Under the pieces are notes generated by a model, which was given only the letters and a program-made list of their open reading frames with translations, was not told the origin of the DNA and did no database searches. This document shows, in pieces, positions 32,530 to 40,299 of a stretch of 64,000 nucleotides of DNA. The position numbers and the translations under genes are program-made. The number at the start of each line of letters is the position of its first letter. Positions within the stretch are counted from its first letter, which is position 1. The stretch comes from Ideonella margarita (lineage in GTDB: Bacteria; Pseudomonadota; Gammaproteobacteria; Burkholderiales; Burkholderiaceae_C), in assembly GCF_038066635.1 (NCBI RefSeq), contig NZ_JBBUTI010000015.1, positions 46,764 to 110,763 on the forward strand, given 5' to 3'.

Positions 32530-33605
32530 GTGCACCGTCTGTATTGCCGCTGCTGCTGACCATGGGCGACCCCTGCGGCATCGGGCCCGAAATCATTCTG
32601 AAGGCCTGGGCGGCGGGTGAGTGTGATGACGCGGTGGTTGTGGGTGATCCGGGAGTGATCCAGCGTGCCGCGGCGGTGCTGGGCTTGAGCGTTGACATGG
32701 ATGTGCTGGCCCAATGGCCGGCAGCGTGGCCATCGCCCTCACCGGTCGGGTCAGGGCGCAGCTTGCGGGTGCTGGCGCCAGCGGGCTTGCCGTCAGGTCT
32801 GGCAGCGCTGCCCTGGGGCCAGGTGCATGCCGATGCGGGTCGCGCAGCTGCTGTCTGCATCGACGTCGCGTCAGGGCTGACGCTGCAGGGCCGGGCGGCG
32901 GCCATGGTCACCGCCCCGATTCACAAGGAGGCCCTGGGTGCGGCGGGCGTGCCCTTCCCGGGTCACACCGAAATGCTGCAGGCGGCAGCCGCGGCCCATG
33001 TGGGGCGGCCACTGGCGGTCCGCATGATGCTGGCGAACGAGGAGTTGCGGGTGGTGCTGGTCACGATCCACCTCTCGCTGCGGCGCGCGATTGACGCGCT
33101 CGACACGCCCGGCATCCTCGAAACCCTGCGCATCACCCATGAGGCCGGGCTGCGCGCTGGTCTGCATGCACCCCGCATCGCCGTGGCTGGCTTGAACCCG
33201 CATGCAGGGGAGGGCGGCTTGTTCGGCGATGAGGAGATTCGCATCATCCAGCCGGCCATCGACGCTGCGCGCGCCGAGGGCATCAACGCCACCGGCCCGT
33301 TTGCGCCGGACACCGTGTTCATGCGGGCCCGGCACGCACCTGGTCATCCGGGCGAGTTCGACTTCGTGCTGGCCATGACGCACGACCACGGCCTGATCCC
33401 CGTGAAGTACCTGGGTGTGGAGCAGGGCGTGAACGTGACGCTCGGCCTGCCGCTGGTGCGTACCAGCCCGGATCACGGCACGGCGTTTGACATCGCCGGC
33501 ACCGGCCGGGCCGACCCGGCCAGTTTGGTGGCCGCCATGAAAATGGCCCGCCGTCTGTCTGCACAAACGGCGGGCCAGGGGCTCGCCCGGGGCCCGACAC
33601 CTTAG
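32526..33605 (+). CDS. pdxA: 4-hydroxythreonine-4-phosphate dehydrogenase
   Basis: NAD-dependent enzyme of pyridoxal 5'-phosphate synthesis, 359 residues and slightly longer than E. coli PdxA (329). The N-terminus LTMGDPCGIGPEI is diagnostic. The metal ligands appear in FPGHTEML, GLNPHAGEGG and THDHGLIPVK; the later RTSPDHGTAFD is the conserved C-terminal motif. The start overlaps the Nif3-like stop by 4 bp. pdxA is usually beside ksgA, but ksgA is not here. Confidence 0.97.
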   Translation: MSAPSVLPLLLTMGDPCGIGPEIILKAWAAGECDDAVVVGDPGVIQRAAAVLGLSVDMDVLAQWPAAWPSPSPVGSGRSLRVLAPAGLPSGLAALPWGQVHADAGRAAAVCIDVASGLTLQGRAAAMVTAPIHKEALGAAGVPFPGHTEMLQAAAAAHVGRPLAVRMMLANEELRVVLVTIHLSLRRAIDALDTPGILETLRITHEAGLRAGLHAPRIAVAGLNPHAGEGGLFGDEEIRIIQPAIDAARAEGINATGPFAPDTVFMRARHAPGHPGEFDFVLAMTHDHGLIPVKYLGVEQGVNVTLGLPLVRTSPDHGTAFDIAGTGRADPASLVAAMKMARRLSAQTAGQGLARGPTP

Positions 33606-33623
33606 GCGTCGGCTTCAAGCGTC

Positions 33624-34052
33624 TCAGCGCTTGGCCAGGGCGTCGCGGATTTCGCGCAGCAACAGCACGTCTTCCGGCGTCGGGGCCGGTGCAGCCGGCT
33701 CGGCCGGGGCGGCAGCTTCCGACTTCTTCATGCGGTTGATCTGCTTGATCATCATGAAGATGATGAAAGCGAGGATGACGAAGTTCAGTGCCACCGTGAT
33801 GAAGCTGCCATAGGCAAACACCGCGCCGGCCTTCTTGGCTTCCACCAGCGTGGTGGCCGTCTGGCCTGCCAGCGGGATGAAGTAGTTGCTGAAGTCGAGG
33901 CCGCCGAAGAGCACGCCGACGAAAGGCATGATCAGATCGGCCACCACCGAATCAACGATCTTGCCGAATGCACCGCCGATGATGACGCCAACCGCGAGGT
34001 CGACGACATTGCCCTTCATGGCGAATTCCTTGAATTCGGATCCAAAACTCAT
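33624..34052 (-). CDS. mscL: Large-conductance mechanosensitive channel
   Basis: Pentameric inner-membrane channel that opens under osmotic downshock. The 142-residue product starts MSFGSEFKEFAMKGN, the canonical MscL N-terminus. TM1 is VVDLAVGVIIGGAFGKIV and TM2 is about residues 76-97. The cytoplasmic helix has the LLLREIRDAL motif. The start at 34052 has AGGAG 8 bp upstream; a long in-frame extension upstream is not credible. It is divergent from petA. Confidence 0.98.
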   Translation of the reverse strand: MSFGSEFKEFAMKGNVVDLAVGVIIGGAFGKIVDSVVADLIMPFVGVLFGGLDFSNYFIPLAGQTATTLVEAKKAGAVFAYGSFITVALNFVILAFIIFMMIKQINRMKKSEAAAPAEPAAPAPTPEDVLLLREIRDALAKR

Positions 34053-34214
34053 GTTCTCTACTCCTGCTTGATCTACTTGTGGCGCGGAAACGACCTCGAA
34101 TAGCTCGCTCCCGCCGGTCGGCAGTATTGCGGCATAAGCCGCTCGGGCCAATACTTTTGTCGTGTTTAGCGAGCAAGCTTGCACACAGACGTGGGAACAG
34201 CGTTGCTTGTCCGC

Positions 34215-34220
34215 TAAAAT
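34215..34220 (+). promoter_or_regulatory. Candidate -10 element for petABC
   Basis: TAAAAT in the context CTAAAATGC, 68 bp before petA in the 235-bp gap divergent from mscL. It has the same core as the candidate element upstream of argB. No clear -35 is seen. Confidence 0.4.
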
Positions 34221-34287
34221 GCGCGATTGGCCGAGAACCAAACTCTGCAGTTTTTGTCGTCTTCCCAGAGCTCCAAGAAGGACCCCC

Positions 34288-34884
34288 ATGAGTGATAACG
34301 CGGTGGACCAAGGCAAGCGCACGTGGCTGATCGCCTCGAGTTGTGCTGGTGCCGTGGGTGGCGTGGCCGTAGCCGTGCCCTTTGTCAGCACTTTTGCGCC
34401 TTCGGAGCGCGCCAAGGCGGCCGGTGCGGCCGTCGAGGTTGATATCAGCGGTATCAAACCCGGTGAGAAGCTGACCGTTGAATGGCGCGGCAAGCCTGTC
34501 TGGGTCGTGCGTCGCACGCCCGAGCAGGTGGCAGCGCTCAAGACCCTGACGCCCAAGCTGGTTGACCCGGCTTCCGAGCGCACGGCTTACCCGATCCCTG
34601 AATACGCCAAGAATGCTGGCCGTTCGATCAAGGAAGAGTTCCTGATCGTCATCGGCGTGTGCACCCACCTGGGTTGCTCGCCGTCGGACAAGTTCGTGGC
34701 CGGCCCGCAGCCGTCGCTGCCGGACGACTGGCAAGGTGGCTTCCTGTGCCCTTGCCACGGTTCGATCTTCGACATGGCCGGCCGCGTGTTCAAGAACATG
34801 CCCGCGCCTGACAACCTGGAAGTCCCGCCCCACATGTTCCTCTCCGACAGCAAGGTGCTGATCGGTGAGGACAAGAAGGCCTGA
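34288..34884 (+). CDS. petA: Ubiquinol-cytochrome c reductase Rieske iron-sulfur subunit
   Basis: The [2Fe-2S] subunit of the cytochrome bc1 complex; it takes an electron from ubiquinol and passes it to cytochrome c1. The product is 198 residues. One N-terminal membrane helix (about 12-35) is preceded by the KRTW segment and is probably a Tat signal-anchor variant. Cluster ligands lie in CTHLGC (Cys125, His127) and CPCHGS (Cys154, His157), with Cys130 and Cys156 as the disulfide. The start follows AAGAAGGA. It opens the petABC operon. Confidence 0.98.
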   Translation: MSDNAVDQGKRTWLIASSCAGAVGGVAVAVPFVSTFAPSERAKAAGAAVEVDISGIKPGEKLTVEWRGKPVWVVRRTPEQVAALKTLTPKLVDPASERTAYPIPEYAKNAGRSIKEEFLIVIGVCTHLGCSPSDKFVAGPQPSLPDDWQGGFLCPCHGSIFDMAGRVFKNMPAPDNLEVPPHMFLSDSKVLIGEDKKA

Positions 34885-34916
34885 CCCCGGCGCCCAAGAC
34901 AAGACGAAAGGCAATC

Positions 34917-36326
34917 ATGGCTGAATTCAAAGTCGCGCCGGCTAACGCCACCGCAGGCGAGAAGCTGCTGACCTGGGTGGACAACCGTTTCCCCGCGTCG
35001 AAGCTGTACAAGGAGCACCTCTCCGAGTACTACGCGCCGAAGAACTTCAACTTCTTCTATTTCTTCGGTTCGCTGGCACTGCTGGTGCTGGTGATCCAGA
35101 TCGTCACCGGCATCTTCCTGGTGATGCACTACAAGCCGGACGCCAACCTGGCGTTCGCCTCGGTGGAATACATCATGCGTGATGTGCCCTGGGGCTGGCT
35201 GATCCGCTACATGCACTCGACTGGCGCCTCGGCGTTCTTCGTGGTCGTGTACATGCACATGTTCCGTGGCCTGATCTACGGCTCGTACCGCAAGCCGCGC
35301 GAGCTGGTCTGGATCTTCGGTTGCGCCATCTTCCTGGCGCTGATGGCCGAAGCCTTCATGGGCTACCTGCTGCCGTGGGGCCAGATGTCCTTCTGGGGCG
35401 CCCAGGTGATCGTGAATCTGTTCGCTGCCGTGCCGTTTGTCGGCCCGGACCTGGCGCTGCTGATCCGCGGTGACTACGTCGTCGGCGACGCCACCCTGAA
35501 CCGCTTCTTCAGCTTCCACGTCATCGCCGTGCCGCTGGTGCTGCTGGGCCTGGTGGTTGCGCACATCATCGCGCTGCACGAAGTGGGTTCGAACAACCCG
35601 GACGGCGTCGAGATCAAGGGCCCGAACGCTCCGAAGGACGCGCAGGGTCACCCGCTGGACGGCATCCCGTTCCACCCGTACTACACGGTGCACGACATCC
35701 TGGGTGTCAGCGGCTTCCTGCTGGTGTTCTGCTCGATCATCTTCTTCGCGCCTGAGCTGGGTGGGTACTTCCTCGAGTACAACAACTTCATCCCGGCTGA
35801 CCCGCTGAAGACGCCGCTGCACATCGCCCCGGTCTGGTATTTCACGCCGTTCTACTCGATGCTGCGTGCCACGACCGACGTGATGGTCAACGTGCTGTGC
35901 GTCATCCTCGGCCTGGCTGCGGTGGGTGCTTTGCTGAAGGGCCGCCTGAACCTGATCGCCAAGGGCCTGGTGGTGGGTGCTGCGCTCGTCGCCATCCTGC
36001 TGCTCAAGACCTTCGACGCGAAGTTCTGGGGCGTGGTGGTGATGGGTGGTGCCGTCATCATCCTGTTCTTCCTGCCTTGGCTCGACTACAGCCCGGTGAA
36101 GTCCATCCGCTACCGTCCGCAGTGGCACAAGGTGCTGTACGGCGTGTTCGTCGTGATCTTCGTGGTGCTGGGCTATCTGGGTATCCAGGCGCCTTCGACC
36201 ATCGGCACGATCGTGTCGCAGGTCGGTACCCTGTTCTACTTCGGTTTCTTCCTGCTGATGCCGTGGTGGAGCCAGATCGGCACCTTCAAGCAAGTGCCGG
36301 ATCGCGTGAACTTCCACCCGCACTGA
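34917..36326 (+). CDS. petB: Cytochrome b of the bc1 complex
   Basis: Membrane subunit with two b-type haems and the Qo and Qi quinone sites, 469 residues. Haem ligands fall in the second and fourth helices, around the MHSTGASAFF and FFSFHVIAVP segments. The Qo-site motif is PDPL-like: here IPADPLKTP, an ADPL variant typical of many bacteria. Eight hydrophobic core helices are followed by an extra C-terminal hydrophobic extension, as in other Betaproteobacteria. It is 32 bp after petA and 22 bp before petC. Confidence 0.98.
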   Translation: MAEFKVAPANATAGEKLLTWVDNRFPASKLYKEHLSEYYAPKNFNFFYFFGSLALLVLVIQIVTGIFLVMHYKPDANLAFASVEYIMRDVPWGWLIRYMHSTGASAFFVVVYMHMFRGLIYGSYRKPRELVWIFGCAIFLALMAEAFMGYLLPWGQMSFWGAQVIVNLFAAVPFVGPDLALLIRGDYVVGDATLNRFFSFHVIAVPLVLLGLVVAHIIALHEVGSNNPDGVEIKGPNAPKDAQGHPLDGIPFHPYYTVHDILGVSGFLLVFCSIIFFAPELGGYFLEYNNFIPADPLKTPLHIAPVWYFTPFYSMLRATTDVMVNVLCVILGLAAVGALLKGRLNLIAKGLVVGAALVAILLLKTFDAKFWGVVVMGGAVIILFFLPWLDYSPVKSIRYRPQWHKVLYGVFVVIFVVLGYLGIQAPSTIGTIVSQVGTLFYFGFFLLMPWWSQIGTFKQVPDRVNFHPH

Positions 36327-36348
36327 ACCCGACGGCAGGAGCACAACC

Positions 36349-37119
36349 ATGATCAAGAAATTCATTGCTGGCCTCGCCGCAACGCTGTGCCTGGTTTCGG
36401 GTGCGATGGCCAACTCGGGTGGCGCTCCGTGGGACAAGTTCCCGACGGAGAAGATGACCGACGTCTCGTCACTGCAAAACGGTGCCAAGCTGTTCGTCAA
36501 CTACTGCCTGAATTGCCACAGTGCGGCATACATGCGCTACAACCGCATGCGCGACATCGGTCTGACCGAAGAGCAGATCAAGCAGAACCTGATGTTCGCC
36601 ACCGAAAAGGTCGGCGACACCATGAAGGTTTCGCTTGATCCGAAGGAAGCCAAGGCCTTCTTCGGTGGCGTGCCGCCTGACCTGACCGTCATCGCGCGCT
36701 CGCGCGCTGGCTCGCAGGGCACCGGCGCCGACTACCTCTACACCTACCTGCGTGGTTTCTACCGTGACGACACCCGTCCGACTGGCTGGAACAACACTGC
36801 TTTCCCTGGCGTCGGCATGCCGCACGTGCTGTGGGAACTGCAAGGTCAGCAGGCTGCCGTGTTCGAGGAAGTCAAGGACGCGCATGATCCGGCCAAGACC
36901 GAGCACCGCATGACGGGCATGACCGCCCTGACCAAGGGCACGATGACCACCCAGGAGTACAACAGCGCCATCGGCGATCTGGTGGCCTACCTGCAGTGGA
37001 TGGGCGAGCCGGCCCAGCACCAGCGTTATCGTCTGGGTGTGGTCGTCATCCTGTTCCTGGGCGTGTTCATGGTCATCGCCTGGCGACTGAACGCGTCTTT
37101 CTGGAAAGACGTCAAGTGA
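36349..37119 (+). CDS. petC: Cytochrome c1 of the bc1 complex
   Basis: Periplasmic c-type cytochrome that passes electrons from the Rieske protein to soluble cytochrome c. It has 256 residues. There is a cleavable signal peptide (about 1-21, ending AMA), the haem-binding CLNCH at 53-57, and an axial Met probably in GVGMPHVLWEL. A C-terminal membrane anchor lies at about 226-244 (VVVILFLGVFMVIAW). It ends the petABC operon; sspA follows after 128 bp. Confidence 0.97.
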   Translation: MIKKFIAGLAATLCLVSGAMANSGGAPWDKFPTEKMTDVSSLQNGAKLFVNYCLNCHSAAYMRYNRMRDIGLTEEQIKQNLMFATEKVGDTMKVSLDPKEAKAFFGGVPPDLTVIARSRAGSQGTGADYLYTYLRGFYRDDTRPTGWNNTAFPGVGMPHVLWELQGQQAAVFEEVKDAHDPAKTEHRMTGMTALTKGTMTTQEYNSAIGDLVAYLQWMGEPAQHQRYRLGVVVILFLGVFMVIAWRLNASFWKDVK

Positions 37120-37247
37120 TCCCCGGCCCGGCTGCTGAGGCGGCTGGGCACCTCGCGCAGTGTGTGCCGTTCAGGCCCACTGCGTTTTTCTGTTTTGTGC
37201 GCGCCTCGCGTGCGCCTGTGAACTGCTTCTGAAGGGAGCTTCCCACC

Positions 37248-37859
37248 ATGATGGTGCTTTACTCCGGAACGACCTGCCCCTATTCGCACCGTTGCCGTTT
37301 TGTCCTGTTCGAAAAGGGCATGGACTTCGAGATCCGCGACGTCGACCTGTTCGCCAAGCCCGAAGACATCGCGCTGATGAACCCGTACAACGAGGTTCCT
37401 ATCCTCGTTGAACGCGACCTGATCCTGTACGAGTCGCACATCATCAATGAGTACATTGATGAGCGTTTCCCGCACCCGCAGTTGATGCCCGGAGACCCGG
37501 TCGCTCGTGCACGCGTCCGCCTGTTCCTGTTCAACTTCGAGAAGGAACTGTTCGCCAACGTGAACATTCTCGAAAGCCGCGGCATCAAGGGCAACGACAA
37601 GCAACTGGAAAAGGCCCGTGCGCAGATCCGTGATCGCCTGACCCAGCTGGCCCCGATCTTCCTGAAGAACAAGTACATGCTGGGCGACGATTTCTCGATG
37701 CTCGACGTGGCCATCGCGCCGCTGCTGTGGCGTCTGGATTACTACGGCATCGACCTGTCGAAGAACGCCGCTCCGCTGCTGAAGTACGCTGAGCGCATCT
37801 TCTCGCGCCCGGCCTACATCGAAGCACTGACGCCTTCCGAGAAGGTGATGCGCAAGTAA
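37248..37859 (+). CDS. sspA: Stringent starvation protein A
   Basis: RNA-polymerase-associated GST-fold protein of 203 residues. The N-terminal thioredoxin-like domain (LYSGTTCPYSHRCR, then NEVPILV) and C-terminal helical domain follow the SspA pattern, and the GST catalytic residues are not expected to work. In Proteobacteria it modulates transcription under stress and stationary phase. The start (MM) follows AAGGGAG. The arrangement petABC-sspA-sspB is strongly conserved in Betaproteobacteria, and sspB follows 15 bp later. Confidence 0.97.
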   Translation: MMVLYSGTTCPYSHRCRFVLFEKGMDFEIRDVDLFAKPEDIALMNPYNEVPILVERDLILYESHIINEYIDERFPHPQLMPGDPVARARVRLFLFNFEKELFANVNILESRGIKGNDKQLEKARAQIRDRLTQLAPIFLKNKYMLGDDFSMLDVAIAPLLWRLDYYGIDLSKNAAPLLKYAERIFSRPAYIEALTPSEKVMRK

Positions 37860-37874
37860 GCGCAACGGGCCGCC

Positions 37875-38429
37875 ATGAACTCGATCACGCCTCCTGCAGA
37901 TGCGCAGGGAACCTCCACCCGGCCGTACCTGATCCGTGCGTTGCACGACTGGTGCACCGACAACGGCTTCACCCCTTACCTCGCGGTGGCGGTGGGCCGT
38001 GGTGTGCAGGTGCCGATGGAGTATGTGAAGAACAACGAGATCGTGCTGAACGTGGGCTTCGAAGCCACGAGCGGCATGAAGCTCGGCAATGAGTTCATCG
38101 AGTTCAAGGCCCGTTTTGGTGGCGTTCCCCGCGAAATCGTGGTGCCCGTCGACCATGTGGTTGCCATCTACGCCCGTGAAAACGGGCAGGGCATGGCCTT
38201 CCCCATGCCGGCGCCTGACGCCGCAGCCGGCGACGCGCCGGAAGCGGTCGAGGTGATCGACGAGGTCGCCGCCGACTTGAACGCAGCCCGGCCGGTGCCT
38301 GGCCCTGGCTTGCGACTGGCCTCTGATGCCGGCGAGTCTTCAGCTGCTGATGTGCCGGCTCCGGTCGATGGCGGTGACGACACCCCGCCGCCAGCCAGCC
38401 CGCGCCCCGCGCTCAAGCGCGTCAAGTAA
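37875..38429 (+). CDS. sspB: ClpXP protease specificity-enhancing factor SspB
   Basis: Adaptor that delivers ssrA-tagged proteins to ClpXP, 184 residues. The folded substrate-binding domain (about 15-115) begins TRPYLIRALHDWC and includes VPMEYV and the FGGVPREIVVPV strand region. After it comes a long Ala/Pro/Asp-rich flexible tail. The last residues, RPALKRVK, match the short basic ClpX-binding peptide of the family (E. coli ends LRVVK). It is co-transcribed with sspA. Confidence 0.96.
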   Translation: MNSITPPADAQGTSTRPYLIRALHDWCTDNGFTPYLAVAVGRGVQVPMEYVKNNEIVLNVGFEATSGMKLGNEFIEFKARFGGVPREIVVPVDHVVAIYARENGQGMAFPMPAPDAAAGDAPEAVEVIDEVAADLNAARPVPGPGLRLASDAGESSAADVPAPVDGGDDTPPPASPRPALKRVK

Positions 38430-38504
38430 GCTCGCTGCGGCCCATTCAGCTTGCCTGCTGCCCCTTCCGGGGCCGGCGCGTCAGGAAGACAGCGCTACAG
38501 GCTC

Positions 38505-38510
38505 TAGAAT
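38505..38510 (+). promoter_or_regulatory. Candidate -10 element for the tRNA gene
   Basis: TAGAAT lies 14 bp before the tRNA start, a normal position for a tRNA promoter with a few-base leader. The -35 is poorly matched. Confidence 0.4.
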
Positions 38511-38524
38511 GACTTTTTTCACGT

Positions 38525-38600
38525 GCCGGCTTAGCTCAGTTGGTAGAGCAACCGCCTTGTAAGCGGTAGGTCATCCGTTCGATTCGGATAGCCGGCACCA
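38525..38600 (+). tRNA. tRNA-Thr(TGT)
   Basis: A complete cloverleaf of 76 nt with encoded CCA. The acceptor stem pairs GCCGGCT with AGCCGGC, the D-loop contains AGTTGGTA, the anticodon stem is ACCGC/GCGGT and its loop CTTGTAA gives anticodon TGT. The T-arm is ATCCG-TTCGATT-CGGAT. It reads ACA codons and by wobble other threonine codons. It stands alone between sspB and the convergent dciA gene. Confidence 0.98.
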
Positions 38601-38619
38601 CCGCCGTCCGCGCGCTCGA

Positions 38620-38940
38620 TCAGGCCTGGGTGGCTTGAACCTTGACCCGCACCGGCAATGCAGGCCAGCCTTGGTCCAACAGGACCTGCTCGATCAAGGG
38701 CAGGCTCTGCCGCAACTTGGCACCGACTGCACCGTTGGGCACCAGCAGGTTCCAGCCTTCCTCGTCGATGGAGCCAGGGCGTACATGCCGCCGCATGGCC
38801 GGTGACAGCACGGGCTGAACCGCCGCAAACCGTTCCTGCGATTCGCGCAGTCGTGCCAGCAACTGGCCCAGCATCGCGTTCGCACCGAGGGCTTCGGTGA
38901 TGGGGCGCGTGTATGGCTGCTGGCGGGCGGGCTTGGACAT
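38620..38940 (-). CDS. DciA-like DUF721 protein
   Basis: Protein of 106 residues in the DUF721/DciA family. DciA is the ancestral loader or partner of the replicative helicase DnaB in bacteria lacking DnaC. The RVRPGSIDEEG-like middle (HVRPGSIDEEGWNLL), followed by a hydrophobic core and LRQSLPLIEQVL, fits the family's KH-like fold. The ATG at 38940 is selected, although a longer frame crosses the divergent gene. Its place next to the M23 gene and secA recurs in Betaproteobacteria. Function is by family only. Confidence 0.82.
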   Translation of the reverse strand: MSKPARQQPYTRPITEALGANAMLGQLLARLRESQERFAAVQPVLSPAMRRHVRPGSIDEEGWNLLVPNGAVGAKLRQSLPLIEQVLLDQGWPALPVRVKVQATQA

Positions 38941-38955
38941 GCAGGGAGTGTAGCG

Positions 38956-40053
38956 ATGCAGATCATGATCACCCACAGCGGACTGTCGAAGACACGCACG
39001 CTGACTTTCAGTCGCCCGCAGCTGGCCATGCTCGCGGCGACGGTGGTTGCCACCTTGCTGCTCCTTTCGGGCACGGTGTACCACTTTGTCTTTCTCAAGG
39101 CGGCTCAGGAAGGGTGGCCGGTTGTCAGCCAGCTGGTCAAGCTGGTCGTGCGCGATGAATTCGCGCAGCGCGACCGGTTCATGCGCGACAACCTCGACGC
39201 CATGGCCAACAAGGTGGGCGATCTCCAGGCCCGCATGATCAAGCTGGAAGTGATGGGCGAACGCCTGTCGGGCCTGGCGGGCGTGAAGGCCGATGACCTC
39301 AAGGCTCTTCAGCCGGCCGGTGACGCTGCCGCCACGGGGGCAGGCGGCAAGGGCGGCCCGTTCATCCCGCTGGACCACCCCACCACCGAATTGCTGAACC
39401 AGGCGCTGCAGGTGCTGGAGCAACAAGCCGACCTGCGCGGCGACGTTTTCACCCTGGCCGAATCGCGCCTGTTCGAGAGCCGGCTCACGGCGCTGATGGT
39501 GCCCAACACCCGTCCGGTGAATGCGCCTCTGGGCTCGGGCTTCGGTTTCCGGGCTGACCCCTTCACTGGCCGGCCAGCGCTGCATACCGGCATGGATTTC
39601 GCGGCCGATGTCGGGGCCACCATCGTGTCGGCGGCCGGTGGCGTGGTGTCCTCGATTGAAATGCATCCGCAATACGGGCAGCTGCTGGAAATCGACCACG
39701 GCAACGGCCTCGTCACCCGGTACGCGCACACCTCGCGCATCCTGGTGAAGACGGGGGATCTGATCAAGCGCGGCCAGGAAGTGGCCCTGGTCGGCAGCAC
39801 GGGACGGTCCACCGGGCCGCACCTGCACTTCGAGGTGTTGCTGGATGGAGTGCCGCAAAACCCGGCGCGGTTCCTGGCGAACGGCGGGCAGCCCGCTCCG
39901 GCCACCGGGCCGGTGGCTGCCAATGCGCCCGTGGTGACCAGCGGGCCAGCTCGTGTCAACCCGGTCGTGTCAGCTCCGCCGGCAGCCCCGAACGTCAGTC
40001 GGCCAGTGCCAGCGCCCGCCGGCGAGCCGTCCGCCGGCACGCTCGCTCGCTGA
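38956..40053 (+). CDS. M23-family peptidase (LytM/NlpD type)
   Basis: Membrane-anchored peptidase or amidase activator of 365 residues. One transmembrane helix lies at about 24-45, followed by a coiled coil (about 60-110). The LytM domain (about 185-310) keeps the zinc ligands: His in LHTGMD (with Asp), and His in HLHFE. It probably has true endopeptidase activity because all ligands are present. A Pro/Ala-rich tail ends it. It is divergent from dciA across 15 bp, and secA begins 246 bp downstream. Confidence 0.93.
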   Translation: MQIMITHSGLSKTRTLTFSRPQLAMLAATVVATLLLLSGTVYHFVFLKAAQEGWPVVSQLVKLVVRDEFAQRDRFMRDNLDAMANKVGDLQARMIKLEVMGERLSGLAGVKADDLKALQPAGDAAATGAGGKGGPFIPLDHPTTELLNQALQVLEQQADLRGDVFTLAESRLFESRLTALMVPNTRPVNAPLGSGFGFRADPFTGRPALHTGMDFAADVGATIVSAAGGVVSSIEMHPQYGQLLEIDHGNGLVTRYAHTSRILVKTGDLIKRGQEVALVGSTGRSTGPHLHFEVLLDGVPQNPARFLANGGQPAPATGPVAANAPVVTSGPARVNPVVSAPPAAPNVSRPVPAPAGEPSAGTLAR

Positions 40054-40137
40054 TCTGCACGCACGGCCCGCGTCGTACGCGGGCATTCCCCCGGTAGGCC
40101 CGGGCCGTCATCGCTCGGTCATGGGTGTGCCGGATGC

Positions 40138-40143
40138 TAAACT
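40138..40143 (+). promoter_or_regulatory. Candidate -10 element for secA
   Basis: TAAACT in the 246-bp gap before secA, 157 bp from the start codon. The long leader could hold a SecA-level regulatory element, but no SecM-like reading frame was recognised. Confidence 0.28.
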
Positions 40144-40299
40144 TTGACGCTTTGCGACGCATAGGGCGCTTGCAGGACAGGCGGCCGTCCCCATATCGGG
40201 TAGACGGCGTTCGCCAAGCCCGGCAAACGTCTGCGCCTGACCGCTGGCACGCCTGCCGCTGCGGGCGCGTCGCCACTTGTTTTCAGGCCCTGACGCTGC

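Noticed and set aside
33545..33576. A perfect 10-bp inverted repeat GGCCCGCCGT / ACGGCGGGCC taken as a terminator
   Set aside because: It lies inside the pdxA coding region about 30 bp before the stop and has no T run, so a terminator role is unlikely. It may be chance in GC-rich DNA.
37248..37859. sspA annotated as a catalytic glutathione S-transferase
   Set aside because: The fold is GST-like, but the sequence and the petABC-sspA-sspB context fit stringent starvation protein A.
40054..40299. A SecM-like arrest peptide upstream of secA
   Set aside because: No reading frame with a signal peptide and arrest motif was found in the gap; SecM is not expected in Betaproteobacteria.
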